From: Rotaria sp. Silwood1
Lineage: Eukaryota > Rotifera > Eurotatoria > Philodinida > Philodinidae
Length of the DNA stretch: 64,000 nucleotides
Assembly (NCBI GenBank): GCA_905250075.1
Contig: CAJNOP010000059.1
Location: 431,608 to 495,607 of the forward strand
Reading direction: 5' to 3'
The notes below the pieces were generated by a model, which saw only the letters and a list, made by a program, of their open reading frames with translations, was not told the origin of the DNA and searched no databases. The translations under genes and the position numbers were made by a program. Of the stretch, positions 47,391-59,300 are shown piece after piece; positions within the stretch are counted from its first letter, which is position 1, and every line of letters begins with the position of its first letter.

Positions 47391-50300
47391 ATAATTATAT
47401 TGAAGAGGAAAAGAGAAAGGTCAAACAAACCATCATTTTCAGTTTAGCTAATTCACCAAAATGTTCACAAATTTTATCTGATCATATCATGAATGTTTTC
47501 GAGTGAATTAAAAGACAATTAAATTCTGATCTATTTTTTAGATAATTTTCCAACAATGGACACGCAACAACAAAACAGAGTAGAATTTTTTTATTCGATC
47601 AATCTTTCTATCCAGCTCTTCAAAAAAGAGCAACTCCATATTTTGACTCTAAAACAACGGATGAGGTTTGTAAAAGATCCAGAGAGAGGAAGGAATCGTC
47701 AACGTTTATACTCGGTATAGTAGAGCATATGAATAAAATGCAGAAAGTATAGAATGTACAAAGATACACAAATAGAATAAGAAGTAAAATGTACGAATAG
47801 TTGTAACCGGAGCGGAGAATATTTTATCTTAAGAATATCAAACATTGAGTTGATGAAAGATGAAATTTTTTTTCAAAAGTATAATAGAAATCCTTACCTA
47901 TATTTTTGTGAAAGCGGGAACACGTAAGATCGAAATATTGAGGAGATATTAGAATAACAAGGTTATTTGTCAGCTGTACGAATAATAATGAGCGTCGTTA
48001 CATATATGTCCTATGTAAAATATTTGATATATTTCTTATATAGAATTAGTTTTATCAAATTATCATTTCAAAAACTGTCTATAGAGTCAAATAAACATAT
48101 CGATTAAAATCATCAGATGATGAATTTTATAAATCACTTATAACATGATAATATATAAGACATATAATACGATGTTTATTAAGACTTTCAATAACTTAGA
48201 GAATCGTTTCCTATTATATATTTATTTTCATTTGAATGATTTCATATTAAAAAAAAAAAAAGAATATCAATGAAGTGCCTCTAAATATCTAATAATAGAT
48301 TTTTATTAGTAGACACAGACTGTAAGCCGGAAGAAAATTAAAGTTAAATAAGCGCTTTTCGACAAATAAAAGTCATACACTATAATAAAAATTTAATTTC
48401 AAGTAAAATCATATTAAATAAATAAAAAACTTGAAAAAGATAATAATAATCAACAATATGTTTTCATTACATCAAAATATTTTATTCTAAATAGAATAAT
48501 AGTATCCAATTTTACAAATCGACTTATCTTTCTAAACATAGAATAGTGGGTATTCCTTTAGCTGTTGTTCCACCGTATATGCAAAATCAACTTTGTAACT
48601 GAGATTTTCTCAAAGGAACAGCACTTTTCTGGTTTTTCTCGGTAATACAGCACTGTGTGTGGATGAAGGTAGAGGATTGAAACGGAAAAGTGCTTTTCCA
48701 TTGAGAAAATCTCAGTTACAAAGTTGATTTTGCATATACGGTGGAACACCAGCTAAAAGAATAGCGAATAGCGATATAGTCATTATGAAAACAAAAGAAT
48801 ATGCATTCATGCACGCGATCAACAAACAGTTCATATTTTGAGGACTTATCTATCTTCTATCATAATTATATTAGAGTTCAAGTTTTTTTTTTTTATTGTT
48901 CTTATTACTGTGTATTGCTAGTACTGAATAAATGAATATAATAAGATTGTTTTTTTTCTTTTCTTTTGTCAATTTCATTGAATAGTTCTATACTGAAAAT
49001 TATATGTGAATATTAAGTGATAGATTATGTTTATCAATGTCAAGCATTCTTCTTTCGATCATATAAGCTTTTAATTTGATTTGCTTATTATTGTCTTGAA
49101 AATCAAAGAGTTTCTCTCAATGATTGAACATTTTCTGTCTTATAAAATATTTATTATTTTCTTAGAAAATATATTTTAATTAAAATGCATTTGTCAACTT
49201 TGATATATATTAATTATGTATATATCTATTCTATATTCAATAAGTGTAGATGAATAAAAGTAATATATAATAATATAAAATTAGTGTGAAGGTTCTTTTT
49301 CTTCTTTTTTTTTGTTAATCAATGATAATGATTGATCTTTTTTCGTTTTTTTTCCATCGATTCCTACACTTATTTTTCTTTTATTCAATATATATTATAT
49401 AAAGAAAACTGCATTATTATCAAGAAGCTTTCTTAAAAACTATTGTAAGTTTATCTCTTGTCAACTGTTTTCTTTTAGTTACTTTTTGCTATTTCATGTT
49501 CTTCCAAAAAAAGTGTTGATTTTTAGAAAAAAAAAACAATATTCGTACTCTTCAAATAAGTACCTACATCATTATTCCTTCACTAAAGACTGACGTATAT
49601 TAGATGCAAAAAATAACATCTTATGTCGGCTTGAGGGCGTCAGATATAATTAAAAGAAAATTAGTTGTTAAACATGTGTCTGCATCTCTAATAAAGAGAC
49701 ATACTAGTTAGTTCACTTTTTTTTGCTCCTTTTATCCGAAATTTCAGACTATACGTTATTTTTCACTTTGATCAAAATATCGATGATCTATGTATAAACA
49801 TAGATGAAGGATTCCGAGAAAAATATCATTCATTATAGAGATTTTCTTTATATATATATATACTTTTTATCTTCCTTATGTTACTTTATTATATAAATGT
49901 GTTTCAAAACATCTTTTCATATTTATTATTATTAATAAAAGCTTGTCCGGACATTCTATTAGTATCCTCCAGGATTGTTCCCTTCCTACGCTGTTTACCA
50001 CGGGAACGGGAATAAGAATTAATACTAGTATTGTTGACTTATTCTTATCTTACTTTTATATAAGTTAGGATACGGTTATGTAAGAACATATTATTTTTAC
50101 TGAATGATTTAACTATACGTCTAATCGTAATTTTACTTTTTATGTGAATTTAAGTCATATTATATAAAATGTAATCTCATAAGAAGCAAATGTATGATAG
50201 TGATACTCTTCTTCAAACAGCAAACGTAAAACGGAAGGAAGAATTCCAAAAGTGTCATTAGAACGCACAATAAAAACTCTACCTGTAGGATATAATATTC

Positions 50301-52300
50301 TATACATAATTAGGTATATGTATTCATACTAGACGTTTAAACTTGTTAAGCAAACAATAGCTACTAGCATAAAAGAAAATGCATAGACGAGAATAAAGGA
50401 TTTTCATTTGAAGAAAAACTCATTTCCATTTCAGTCGTCAGATTGTTTAAGAAGACTATTCAAACATCGAGAAACGTAAGTTAAAAGATGATTTTGTTTA
50501 TTTTTTTCGTCAAATAAATACTTTTCTTGGTATTGTTTTTCTATGTCTATGTCTATTTCATCTTTTATTATATTGAGAATATATTGTTATGATGAAATCA
50601 TAAAGCGATACAAAATTATTAATTCTCATTGATACTATCTACATCAATAAGATGTGTATAGAAATTATCTATAGTACATAGAACTAACAACTTTCCGAAT
50701 CATCTTAACATTTCTATTTAATCACTCTAGAGTATTGTATCCCAGAAGTACAAAATCTGTCACTAAGACAAAAAAATTTCTCTTGCTATTAGACTAAAAG
50801 AAAAGCTAGATTCTCTTCTAACATACACATCTGAAAATAAGCAAAAGAGATATCAATTTCTTGAACAAACAAAAAGTCTTATAATAAAATCGGTTTTTTT
50901 GTCAAAAAAATGACTTTAGTGTTAAGTATATCAATATTTTATCTAATTGTCTAATGTACAAATTTCAAAGAATAGTTTTGATTTCTCGAAGGTTTTTTTG
51001 GAGTTTTTAGGAATAATCTTTGAAACTATCTGGACAAATAATGATGTCTAAAGTAATCAGGAGAGTTTTTAGTAGAGTTAGATCAACAATATGAACAAAT
51101 ATCTTTCAGAAGTAATCAAATATTGCACATCTAAGATGCATACTTTTGAGATCTACAATGGCAGAAGGGTGTGAATATATTTCTTCTCTTTACTAACACC
51201 CCTGTGGAAATATCCTGAATGGTAAGATATGGAGGCATGACATTTTTTTTTTATTAATGTGCTTCCATGAATTGAATACCTCTCCAGAATTTCATCAATA
51301 TCTCTTGTATTCTGTCGAAGTTAGATGTTTGAGTGAAGTAAGTCCTTAATCATCAACTAATAGAAGCAATTTTCATTTCAAAAAGTAACGTATTGTATAG
51401 TTAAATAAAAGTACAAGCTATTTTTATACTTTCTATTAACAAATAAATTACAAAAAAATGTATACAAAGCTTATGCTAATTTAAATTTCCCTAAATTTGA
51501 AATATTTTCCTCAAAGTGCATTTATATATACAAGTAGATTCTGTACGTCTGGTGTAACAATTTTCAACATAAAATAAATATTTCAGAATGTAAGAATTTT
51601 CTAATGAGAGCAAATCTTTGTAAGTTTAATCTATTTTAATATTATCTTGGTTTTATACGAGAAAGATTATTAAGTCTACTATCATAACATAATTCATAAT
51701 TGTGAAACTGTAAGTAGGACAACATTTTTGAATGGCTTAACTTTTAGCAGACAATTTCAATATATATTTGAAAGAGAAAATTAGCTTAAGACAATATTGT
51801 CGTGACTGAATAATAAATAGTCGAAAAAAATCTGAATACACAGTTCGATATAGGCAAGGCTTAAACAGTTAAAAATATCAAGCAATATCTTTCAGCATTG
51901 TATCGACAATAATATTTTTGTTCCATGTATTACTTAAGATAATTTAATCTCATCAAATTAAGTTTTATATTATGTATAAAGTAGACAAATCAACGAGAGA
52001 ACCTTCTTAGATATCTTCTTCTGATTTGCATGATTTTTTTTTGTCTAGAGATACTACATAATATTCTAATAAAAACTTTGAAACGATTAGGGTTTCTATT
52101 GAGATTTGCTTCAGTTGTTGAATTTTTAATATGTCTATTTTCCCAATGCTCAAGGTTTTTGGAACAATCGTATTTTCAAATTTCGATTTGAAGCTTTGCA
52201 CTCATAGAGCTGCTTTATAAAAGTTCATAAGCTTTGAATAAAGCCTCTGCGAGATATGAGACTTTCAAGATATAGACGTTTTTCTATGGAGTGTATAAAG
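47391..52300. other. Long gene-free stretch
   Basis: AT-rich sequence with no supported ORF. The only clear structure is the inverted-repeat element at 48551-48763. A small hairpin-like segment with GTTCCC and GGGAAC lies at about 49976-50010. Confidence 0.45.
48551..48763. mobile_element. MITE, 213 bp, with long near-perfect terminal inverted repeats
   Basis: Arms of about 75 bases run inward from TATTCCTTTAGCTG at 48551 and from the complement TATTCTTTTAGCTG at 48763. Both contain CCACCGTATATGCAAAATCA and AACTGAGATTTTCTCAA. The arms differ at only a few positions, which suggests a fairly recent insertion. The unpaired centre is about 50 bases. No exact target duplication was seen. Confidence 0.7.
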
Positions 52301-52508
52301 TAGTGGCGTAGCCAGGGATAGGGCCATTGGGCAATTGCCCATAGCTCCAAAAGTTATTGCCCATGGATTTATTGACCTATGCAGTGCTTGAACAGTTATT
52401 GCCCATAGATATTTTTGAAATCGTAACGGTTGCCCTTAGCTGCCCGTAACTCAAAATAGTTCGGCTAATGAATTGCCTATGACTCAAAAATTTCTGGCTA
52501 CGCCACTG
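52301..52508. mobile_element. Non-autonomous hAT-type element, 208 bp, with 8-bp TSD
   Basis: The left end, TAGTGGCGTAGCCAG, and right end, complement CAGTGGCGTAGCCAG, are terminal inverted repeats that differ at the first base. A perfect 8-bp duplication GTATAAAG flanks the element at 52293-52300 and 52509-52516. The terminus CAGTGGCGTAGCCAG recurs in hAT-family elements across animals. The interior carries repeats of TTATTGCCCAT. It lies about 300 bases upstream of the NPF gene. Confidence 0.88.
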
Positions 52509-52809
52509 GTATAAAGTATGAATATTTTTTATAGTAACTAGTCTAGCTGAGTTCTGTATATGTGCAAAGTTTCAGATCAATATAGTCGAAAATACGAGTT
52601 TCTACTGTTTCCGAATTTTTATTAAAACGCTATGTAGTTCTCATAAGCAAAAAAAATAACTGAAATCGGAAGAGGACATCCAAGGGAATTTCCCCGTAGG
52701 TGACATAATTGAAGTCTTACTTGAACTTAAAAAATTTTGAATAAAATCTTCTCATTTTAGGACATTAAATTTCTTATTACATCATTATTTGATATAGTCC
52801 TATAAAAAA

Positions 52810-53339
52810 ATGAACTGGATTGGTCTAACAATATTTGTCAATCTTCTTATTTTTTCTGTCATATCTTTTCAATTAACATCATCTGCTAGTTTTCCTAATC
52901 CACCTCAAAAACCACCATCAAATGCATCGCCAGAACAGCAGGCACTTTTTTGGAAATTATTACATAATTATTATGCTATCATAGCTCGACCTCGGTAAAT
53001 ATAATTTTTATTTATTCAATTAATTTCTTTTATTGTTTTTCTTTTCATATAGATTTGGTAAACGATTTAATTCTCCTTCATCTTATACCAAGGACTCATC
53101 GTTTGTACCAATAGTTGATCAAGATTCAGTAGGTTTGTTTCCTTCGGTATATAATATGGATCATATGCTACCAAAAAACATTCCAAACGGTATAAAATTA
53201 TTATTCTCCTATCGAATATATAAACCTTTTGTTTTTTTAAATTTTTTGTTTCTTTTTAGTTAACGATCAACGAATCGATATTGACAGTTTCTATGCATTC
53301 GGATATCCAGATCAAAGACGACGACGACGACGACGATAA
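52810..53339 (+). CDS. Neuropeptide F (NPF/NPY family) precursor
   Basis: Exons 52810-52994, 53053-53189 and 53260-53339 encode 133 aa. A hydrophobic signal peptide spans about residues 1-26. The mature peptide would be about residues 27-63. It has a proline-rich start (SFPNPPQKPPS), an amphipathic helix (PEQQALFWKLLHNYYAI) and the C-terminus ARPRF, followed by G64-K65-R66. This gives an amidated RPRFamide typical of invertebrate NPF. Intron 1 splits the final Arg codon (CG|A) just before Phe, an intron position known from NPY/NPF genes. The remaining propeptide ends in a run of arginines. NPF is secreted and signals through NPY-type receptors in feeding and related behaviours. Confidence 0.88.
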
Positions 53340-53600
53340 ACTATTAGTATTGATTTATTGATTTTTCTTTTTTCCTTATAATATTCTTTTTTTTTTCTTC
53401 GTGTCAATATCGTGAAACAGACATTTTTGATTAATGCTAACAAGGAAAAAAAGCAAAACACTAAAATACACAAAGAAAAACAAAAAAGAAAAAACAAAAT
53501 TTGAACATGTGTCCCTGTATGGAGTGAAAGAAGAAAAAAAAAATAACAAAATAGACACGATTATTTTTATTTTATTTTATTTTATTTTATTTTATATATG

Positions 53601-54500
53601 TCAAGTACGAGGATATGCAGCATCATAATGGCCTACTCCATATTGATTATAAGCTAAATAGATTGTCTTTTGAGTTAATGATAATAAATTATTCTTATAT
53701 TCAGGTTTAACATCGATACGAGGTAAATTTGAAACTGAAGTAAATATAGTTATAGTAATATTGAGTGTATTAGCAATAGTTAATGGTACAATATCACCTA
53801 ATGTTGAATCAGAAACACCATTTTTAGAAAATTTTTTAACTTCTTTAAGAAATGTGACTTTTTCTTTATCAACAAATTGACTATAAAAATCTTCATGTAA
53901 TCTCCATTGATCTACGCATATTTGTCTTAAACAATCGGCAAAATCAACTAAACGAAATTGTGTTGGTAAACGAAATAATCGATGCATTTGTAAACCAAAA
54001 TCATGAGGATCAATTTTCATTTCATACATAAGACCTTCAGCAAGAGCATAAAATAAACAATTACCATCACCTTTAACTGGTAATCGTTCAATATCATGTT
54101 TAGCTAAATTATGATTTAATTGTTGTTCATGATAACGATATTCATCATCAGAATTATTTGTTTGTTGTTGATTAGAACATGAAAATGCATTACGAAAACG
54201 ATTATAAGTTTTCATTGATGATGGATATGTTGATGAATTAACAGGTGATAACTGAGAATTTATTTGATGTTGGTGGTCTATTGATGGTAAATAACTTTGA
54301 ACGACAGTTGATGGTTGATTTAGAACAATAGGTACGCTTGTTGTATAACCATTATAAAATGAAGGTGCATAAATCCATTGAGTTGATTGAGATTGTTGTT
54401 GTACTGGTGATGAATAATGAAATATCGGTTGCATTTCTATATAAGATTCTAATTGATGACGTACTGATTTTGAAAAAAAAAGAAAATCAATAAAAAACAA
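53601..54500 (-). CDS. OTU-domain cysteine protease (deubiquitinase)
   Basis: The open frame gives up to 299 aa. The start is uncertain: MQPIFHYSS (54434) or an upstream exon joined at an AG acceptor near 54465 are both plausible, and the first 22 residues shown by the ORF may be intronic. A Gln/Ser-rich N-terminal half precedes the OTU domain. Its catalytic site reads LPVKGDGNCLFYAL (D145, C148 in the long numbering) and the catalytic His lies in GVGHYDAA (H291). OTU proteases remove ubiquitin in the cytosol or nucleus. The gene is transcribed toward the NPF gene and head-to-head with the NadC/QPRT gene, about 470 bases away. A (TTTTA)n run lies in its 3' flank at about 53565-53594. Confidence 0.88.
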   Translation of the reverse strand: MFFIDFLFFSKSVRHQLESYIEMQPIFHYSSPVQQQSQSTQWIYAPSFYNGYTTSVPIVLNQPSTVVQSYLPSIDHQHQINSQLSPVNSSTYPSSMKTYNRFRNAFSCSNQQQTNNSDDEYRYHEQQLNHNLAKHDIERLPVKGDGNCLFYALAEGLMYEMKIDPHDFGLQMHRLFRLPTQFRLVDFADCLRQICVDQWRLHEDFYSQFVDKEKVTFLKEVKKFSKNGVSDSTLGDIVPLTIANTLNITITIFTSVSNLPRIDVKPEYKNNLLSLTQKTIYLAYNQYGVGHYDAAYPRT

Positions 54501-54968
54501 AAAATGATTATTCTTTGCGTTCTTAACGTCACCAAAAGGTAGATGTATGTTTGTGAATATTTTCTTTTTTTTCTCTTTTTTTTTTCTCTCTGACGCCTAC
54601 AATTATCGCAACCTCGTGCTATGAGTCGATCGATGTACGAAGAGAGACGGGGGTGTTTATTACATTACTCAGTCGCTTGCTATACGAGTCATCGTCAGTC
54701 CACTTCGTTTTCTTTTTGTTGATCAAGATGACGAAGAAAACAGGAAGGAAAAAAAAGTATGACATAAAAAAAAAGAAGACAAAAAAAAAAAAGAAACTGT
54801 TCGTCTTTGCTCTTTGTTCGTCCGCTCTGTCTGTATACCAATGTATAGAAAAATATATACATATACCATCTATCTTCGTCACGTCATCAATTTATAATAC
54901 AGGTACAGAAGAATGTGAATTGATCATATACATTCTTTGGACTCATATTATATCGATAATAAAAATCT
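54501..54968. promoter_or_regulatory. Shared intergenic region between divergent OTU and NadC/QPRT genes
   Basis: About 470 bases separate two divergently transcribed genes, so both promoters and 5' ends must lie here. Pyrimidine-rich and A-rich runs are present (54555-54590 and 54740-54795). No specific core element can be called. Confidence 0.4.
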
Positions 54969-55826
54969 ATGATGCAAAATATAACCATAACTCAATTATC
55001 GATTGAAAAAGATGTACGTTGTGCTTTAGAAGAAGATATTGGTGATGGTGATGTGACTGCACAACTTATTCCATTCGAACACATATCAAATGCTACTGTG
55101 ATTACTCGTGATGCAGCTATTATTTGTGGAACATTATGGTTTGATGAAGTATTTCGTCAACTTGATTCTACTAATGTAACTATAAAATGGAATGTAAAAG
55201 ATGGTGATCATGTACAACCAAATGATATTTTATGTACATTAATAGGACGATCTCAAATATTACTTGCTGGTGAACGAACAGCTCTTAATTTTCTTCAATT
55301 ACTCTCAGGTGTCGCTACTCGATGTCGTTATTATGCTGATTTAGTGCAAGGAACTAATGTTAAACTACGTGATACACGTAAAACAATACCAGGTTTACGT
55401 CTTGCTGAAAAATATGCTGTTACACAAGGTGGTTGTTATAATCATCGTATTGGACTTTATGATGCTTTTCTTATAAAAGAAAATCATTTAGCTGCATGTC
55501 ATAATAATATTGAAACAATTATTAGACGTGCACGTAAAGTTGCATCAAATAAACCAATTGAAATTGAAGTTGAAAATCTTGATCAATTACAAGAAGCACT
55601 CAATGCTAACGCCGATATGATTTTATTAGACAATATGAATTTAGATGAAATGCGTCAAGCAGTTCAAATCAATAATGGACGTGCTAAACTTGAAGCATCC
55701 GGCGGTATTAATGAAACAACATTGCGTGCAGTAGCAGAAACTGGAATAGATTATATTGCAATGGGCACTTTGACAAAAGATATTAAGGCAATTGATTTAT
55801 CAATGCGATTTCAACTTCAAGAATAA
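54969..55826 (+). CDS. nadC: Nicotinate-nucleotide pyrophosphorylase (quinolinate phosphoribosyltransferase), bacterial type
   Basis: A single uninterrupted exon encodes 285 aa, the usual length for NadC/QPRT. Family motifs in order are [12 protein letters not shown] (19-30), [17 protein letters not shown] (101-117), [11 protein letters not shown] (134-144), [20 protein letters not shown] (154-173), IEIEVEN (197-203), ILLDNM (218-223), EASGGI (242-247) and DYIAMGTLT (261-269). It joins quinolinate and PRPP to form nicotinate mononucleotide and CO2 in NAD synthesis. The wording of these motifs follows bacterial NadC more than animal QPRT. The absence of introns among intron-rich neighbours supports horizontal transfer. 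AATAAA motifs follow the stop directly. Two adjacent ATGs open the frame. Confidence 0.93.
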   Translation: MMQNITITQLSIEKDVRCALEEDIGDGDVTAQLIPFEHISNATVITRDAAIICGTLWFDEVFRQLDSTNVTIKWNVKDGDHVQPNDILCTLIGRSQILLAGERTALNFLQLLSGVATRCRYYADLVQGTNVKLRDTRKTIPGLRLAEKYAVTQGGCYNHRIGLYDAFLIKENHLAACHNNIETIIRRARKVASNKPIEIEVENLDQLQEALNANADMILLDNMNLDEMRQAVQINNGRAKLEASGGINETTLRAVAETGIDYIAMGTLTKDIKAIDLSMRFQLQE

Positions 55827-56322
55827 AATAAATAAAAAAAAAACTAGAAGTCATAAATTTCTTTGAAATAATTTTAGAAAGTAGATTATTTTTCTGTATA
55901 TCTTTTTTGATTAATAAAAAGATATCTGAATATGACAGCGAAAGTCGTTTTTGTTCTATTTGTTGTAGTATTCATGAACAATATTTATTTGATATTTGAA
56001 TATATATATTATTGCTTAGAATAATTAAACTCATAAAAAAAACAACTACAGAGATACAACAAATATAATAAGACTCGTTTATTTTTGATCAATCGCTCTT
56101 TATTATTGTTATTAAGCAGTCAACAATTGTCATAAGAAAATGTTTTTTTTCAACATATTTTTACAATCATTTAGTGCCATCTAGAAAATCTTCAAGAAAA
56201 AAATATTTGAAATACAACTGATCTAAATAGAATTTTTTTTTTCACATCGAACATTTTCGCTTTTTTTTTGACAAGTTACCATATGGTTTCGAGTGCATCC
56301 ATAGTTTACCAATTCTTCAATA
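55827..56322. other. Intergenic between NadC/QPRT and SHPRH genes
   Basis: An AT-rich sequence of about 500 bases. It must hold the 3' end of NadC/QPRT and the promoter of the SHPRH gene. Nothing specific was recognised. Confidence 0.4.
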
Positions 56323-59300
56323 TTGGATAGAGTTCTCAACTTTTGCTTTCGACATAAATTGAAACATAAAATTTCTTCTTGTCAAATGCCTCGCAGTCGA
56401 CGTAGTAATCAATATCATCTTCGAGATAGTCAAATTGACCCATTACTAACATATGATGGTATTAAAACAAATCCATTATCATATATCAATAGTGATATTG
56501 TTTCAATTGATAGTAATTTAATTTATTTAGCTGAACTTTATTATGAACATTGGAATATAAATTTATTAACAGAAGAAATATTTCTTCATGATCCATTTAT
56601 ATTTTCTAATAATGATGAAAATATATATTTAAAAAATAAAATTCATCCATTAAAATGGTTATATGATTTAATTAAAAATGAACAATTATATATATATTAT
56701 TCATCAAAACAATGTACATTAACACTTGTATATTCATTAATTTTATCAAAAAATAAAAAACAAACATTTAGTTTATTTACATTTTATAATTATTGTAAAG
56801 AAAATGATAAAACAAATCAATTTTTTAAACATTTATTTGCATTTGATGATTATCAATCAATATTAGAAATGAATAATAATGATACAAATGCTAATAATAT
56901 TATTGATTTTATTTATCAAGAAATTCAAGCAACAACAATGATTAATATTGATAATAATTATTCATCATCTTTATCTACAACTTTTTTAAAAAATGATATT
57001 ATTCAATTAAAAGATCATCAAATAAAATCAAGTAAAACAAAATAAAAGAAAATTTTCTAATACAATCGTTTTTCCTTTTTTTCAAAATATTTTTTTGAAT
57101 TTTTCCCAGTAGAAAACACATTTTAGTAACAATAATCATTCTGCTTTCCAAAAAATCTTAGACTATTCAATGTCTTATATAATTTTTCATGCATTGTTAA
57201 TTTGTTTTTCTTTTTTAGTTGATTGGATGCTTAAACGAGAACAAGATCTATCATCATCAATTGTTTATACACCATTTCATCGTTGTCATGATTTATTTGA
57301 TAATATATTTTATGTTCATATTATATATGGTATACCATTACATATCAATGAAATAAATCATTATTATAATGAACAATTTTCATTATCTGGTGGAATACTT
57401 GCTGATGAAATGGGTCTTGGAAAAACAATATGTGTATTATTAATATCATTATTAAATAAATGTTCAAATTTATTTGTTTCAGAAAATTTAATAAATATAA
57501 ATCAAACAATTTTAAATAATAATAATAATGAATTACCAGTAAATAAAAAATTTAAATATGATGAACAATTAGATTTACCTTGTGTTTGTGGTAAAATAGC
57601 AAAATTATCAAAACGACAACAATATTTATCAGAAACTTTAATTTCAATTTGTACACAATGTTCACGTTCAATACATAAAAAATGTTTCATACAAAATGAA
57701 AATTATCAACAATTATTTATTTGTCCTTATTGTGAACAACGTTTAACAAATAATGATCAATTATTATCAACAGGTGCTACATTAATTATTGCACCAGCAG
57801 CAATTATTGATCAATGGATTGAAGAAATAGATAAACATTTAAATTGTTCATTAAATATTTATATGTATGAAGGTATTGTTAATAAAATACCAATACCTGA
57901 TCGATATTTTCTTGCTAAACAAGATTTTATATTTTGTTCATATGAAAATTTAAAAAAAGATATACATCATAATGAAATATGTTCAAAAGAATATCATTCA
58001 ACAAGAACACAAGTACGAAAATATGAATATTTAATAAGTCCATTATTAAGATTAAAATTTTGGCGTCTTGGTTAGTAAATATATATATATTTTTTTTCTA
58101 GGAAGATTTTAATGCTTCTATTTTTTTTTAGTACTTGATGAAGCTCAAATGTAAGTTAAAAAAAAATATTACAAGAGATTTTTTCTTTTAAATTGTTTTT
58201 TACTATATAAAAAGTTATACGAACTATTTTGTTGGATTGTTTAACAGAATGAATCTATAAAGATCTGAATTTGATTACTGAAAGTTCAAGGTAACGTTCT
58301 ACGAAAATGACGGATTTCTGATCCTATTAGTTAAAACTAGTACGGAATTGAAAAAAATGATATTTCAACAAAAAATCTAGTTCTTAGATGTGAATTCATC
58401 ATTGACATTATTCCTGTAGAGTTCAAAGATTTTGATCATAGATACAGATTCAATAGAATCTAGATCGGAATTTAAATTTATATCAATTAAGTGAATCAAG
58501 TCACATTGTCATTGACTATTGTTTATGAAGATAAATACTTCAAGTCTATTATTAAGGAAACATCAAAAAAATGTTTTATTTTTATATCATTCAAATATTA
58601 TTTATTCAATCCTTTTTAAACAAAATGAGAAATCTTTGATTGTTTATGATACTTAAAATATCTAAAAACAAATATTTCTTTAGCATATATTAAAATTTTT
58701 AATTAGTCTTAATAAATATTAATATAGGGTTGATTCACCAAATACACCGGCATCTAAAATGGCTCGATCACTTGTAGCACATTATCGATGGTAAAATAAT
58801 TTTAATTTATTGCTAAAATAGATGAATTGTTTTTTTTGTTTTTATTAAGGTTTGTTACTGGTACACCATTTCATCGTTCAATAAATGATCTTGAAGGAAT
58901 AGTTCAATATTTATTTCCATTAACTAGTATACCAAGAGATCAAATATCATTATTATTAAGAAAAAAAGATAAAATAAATGATGTATTTTTATCATGGATA
59001 ATGAATTTTCTTAAATTAATAACTCGAAGAACATCTCGTCAATGTTTAAATGATTTACCTGAACAATATGGTAATAATAGATTTAAATATATATATATAT
59101 AAATCTTATCTTTGAAAACTAATAAATTCATTTTATTTTTTTATCGAATATTTTTAGAACGTGTAATAGGATTACAATTTTCTCAACTTGAAAGAACATA
59201 TTATGATCGAATATGGAATGAATGTCGAGATGAATTTAAACGAGAATTTCAACATTTATGGCAAAAAAGAGAAAAAGAAAGAAATGGTAATTAATTGTAT

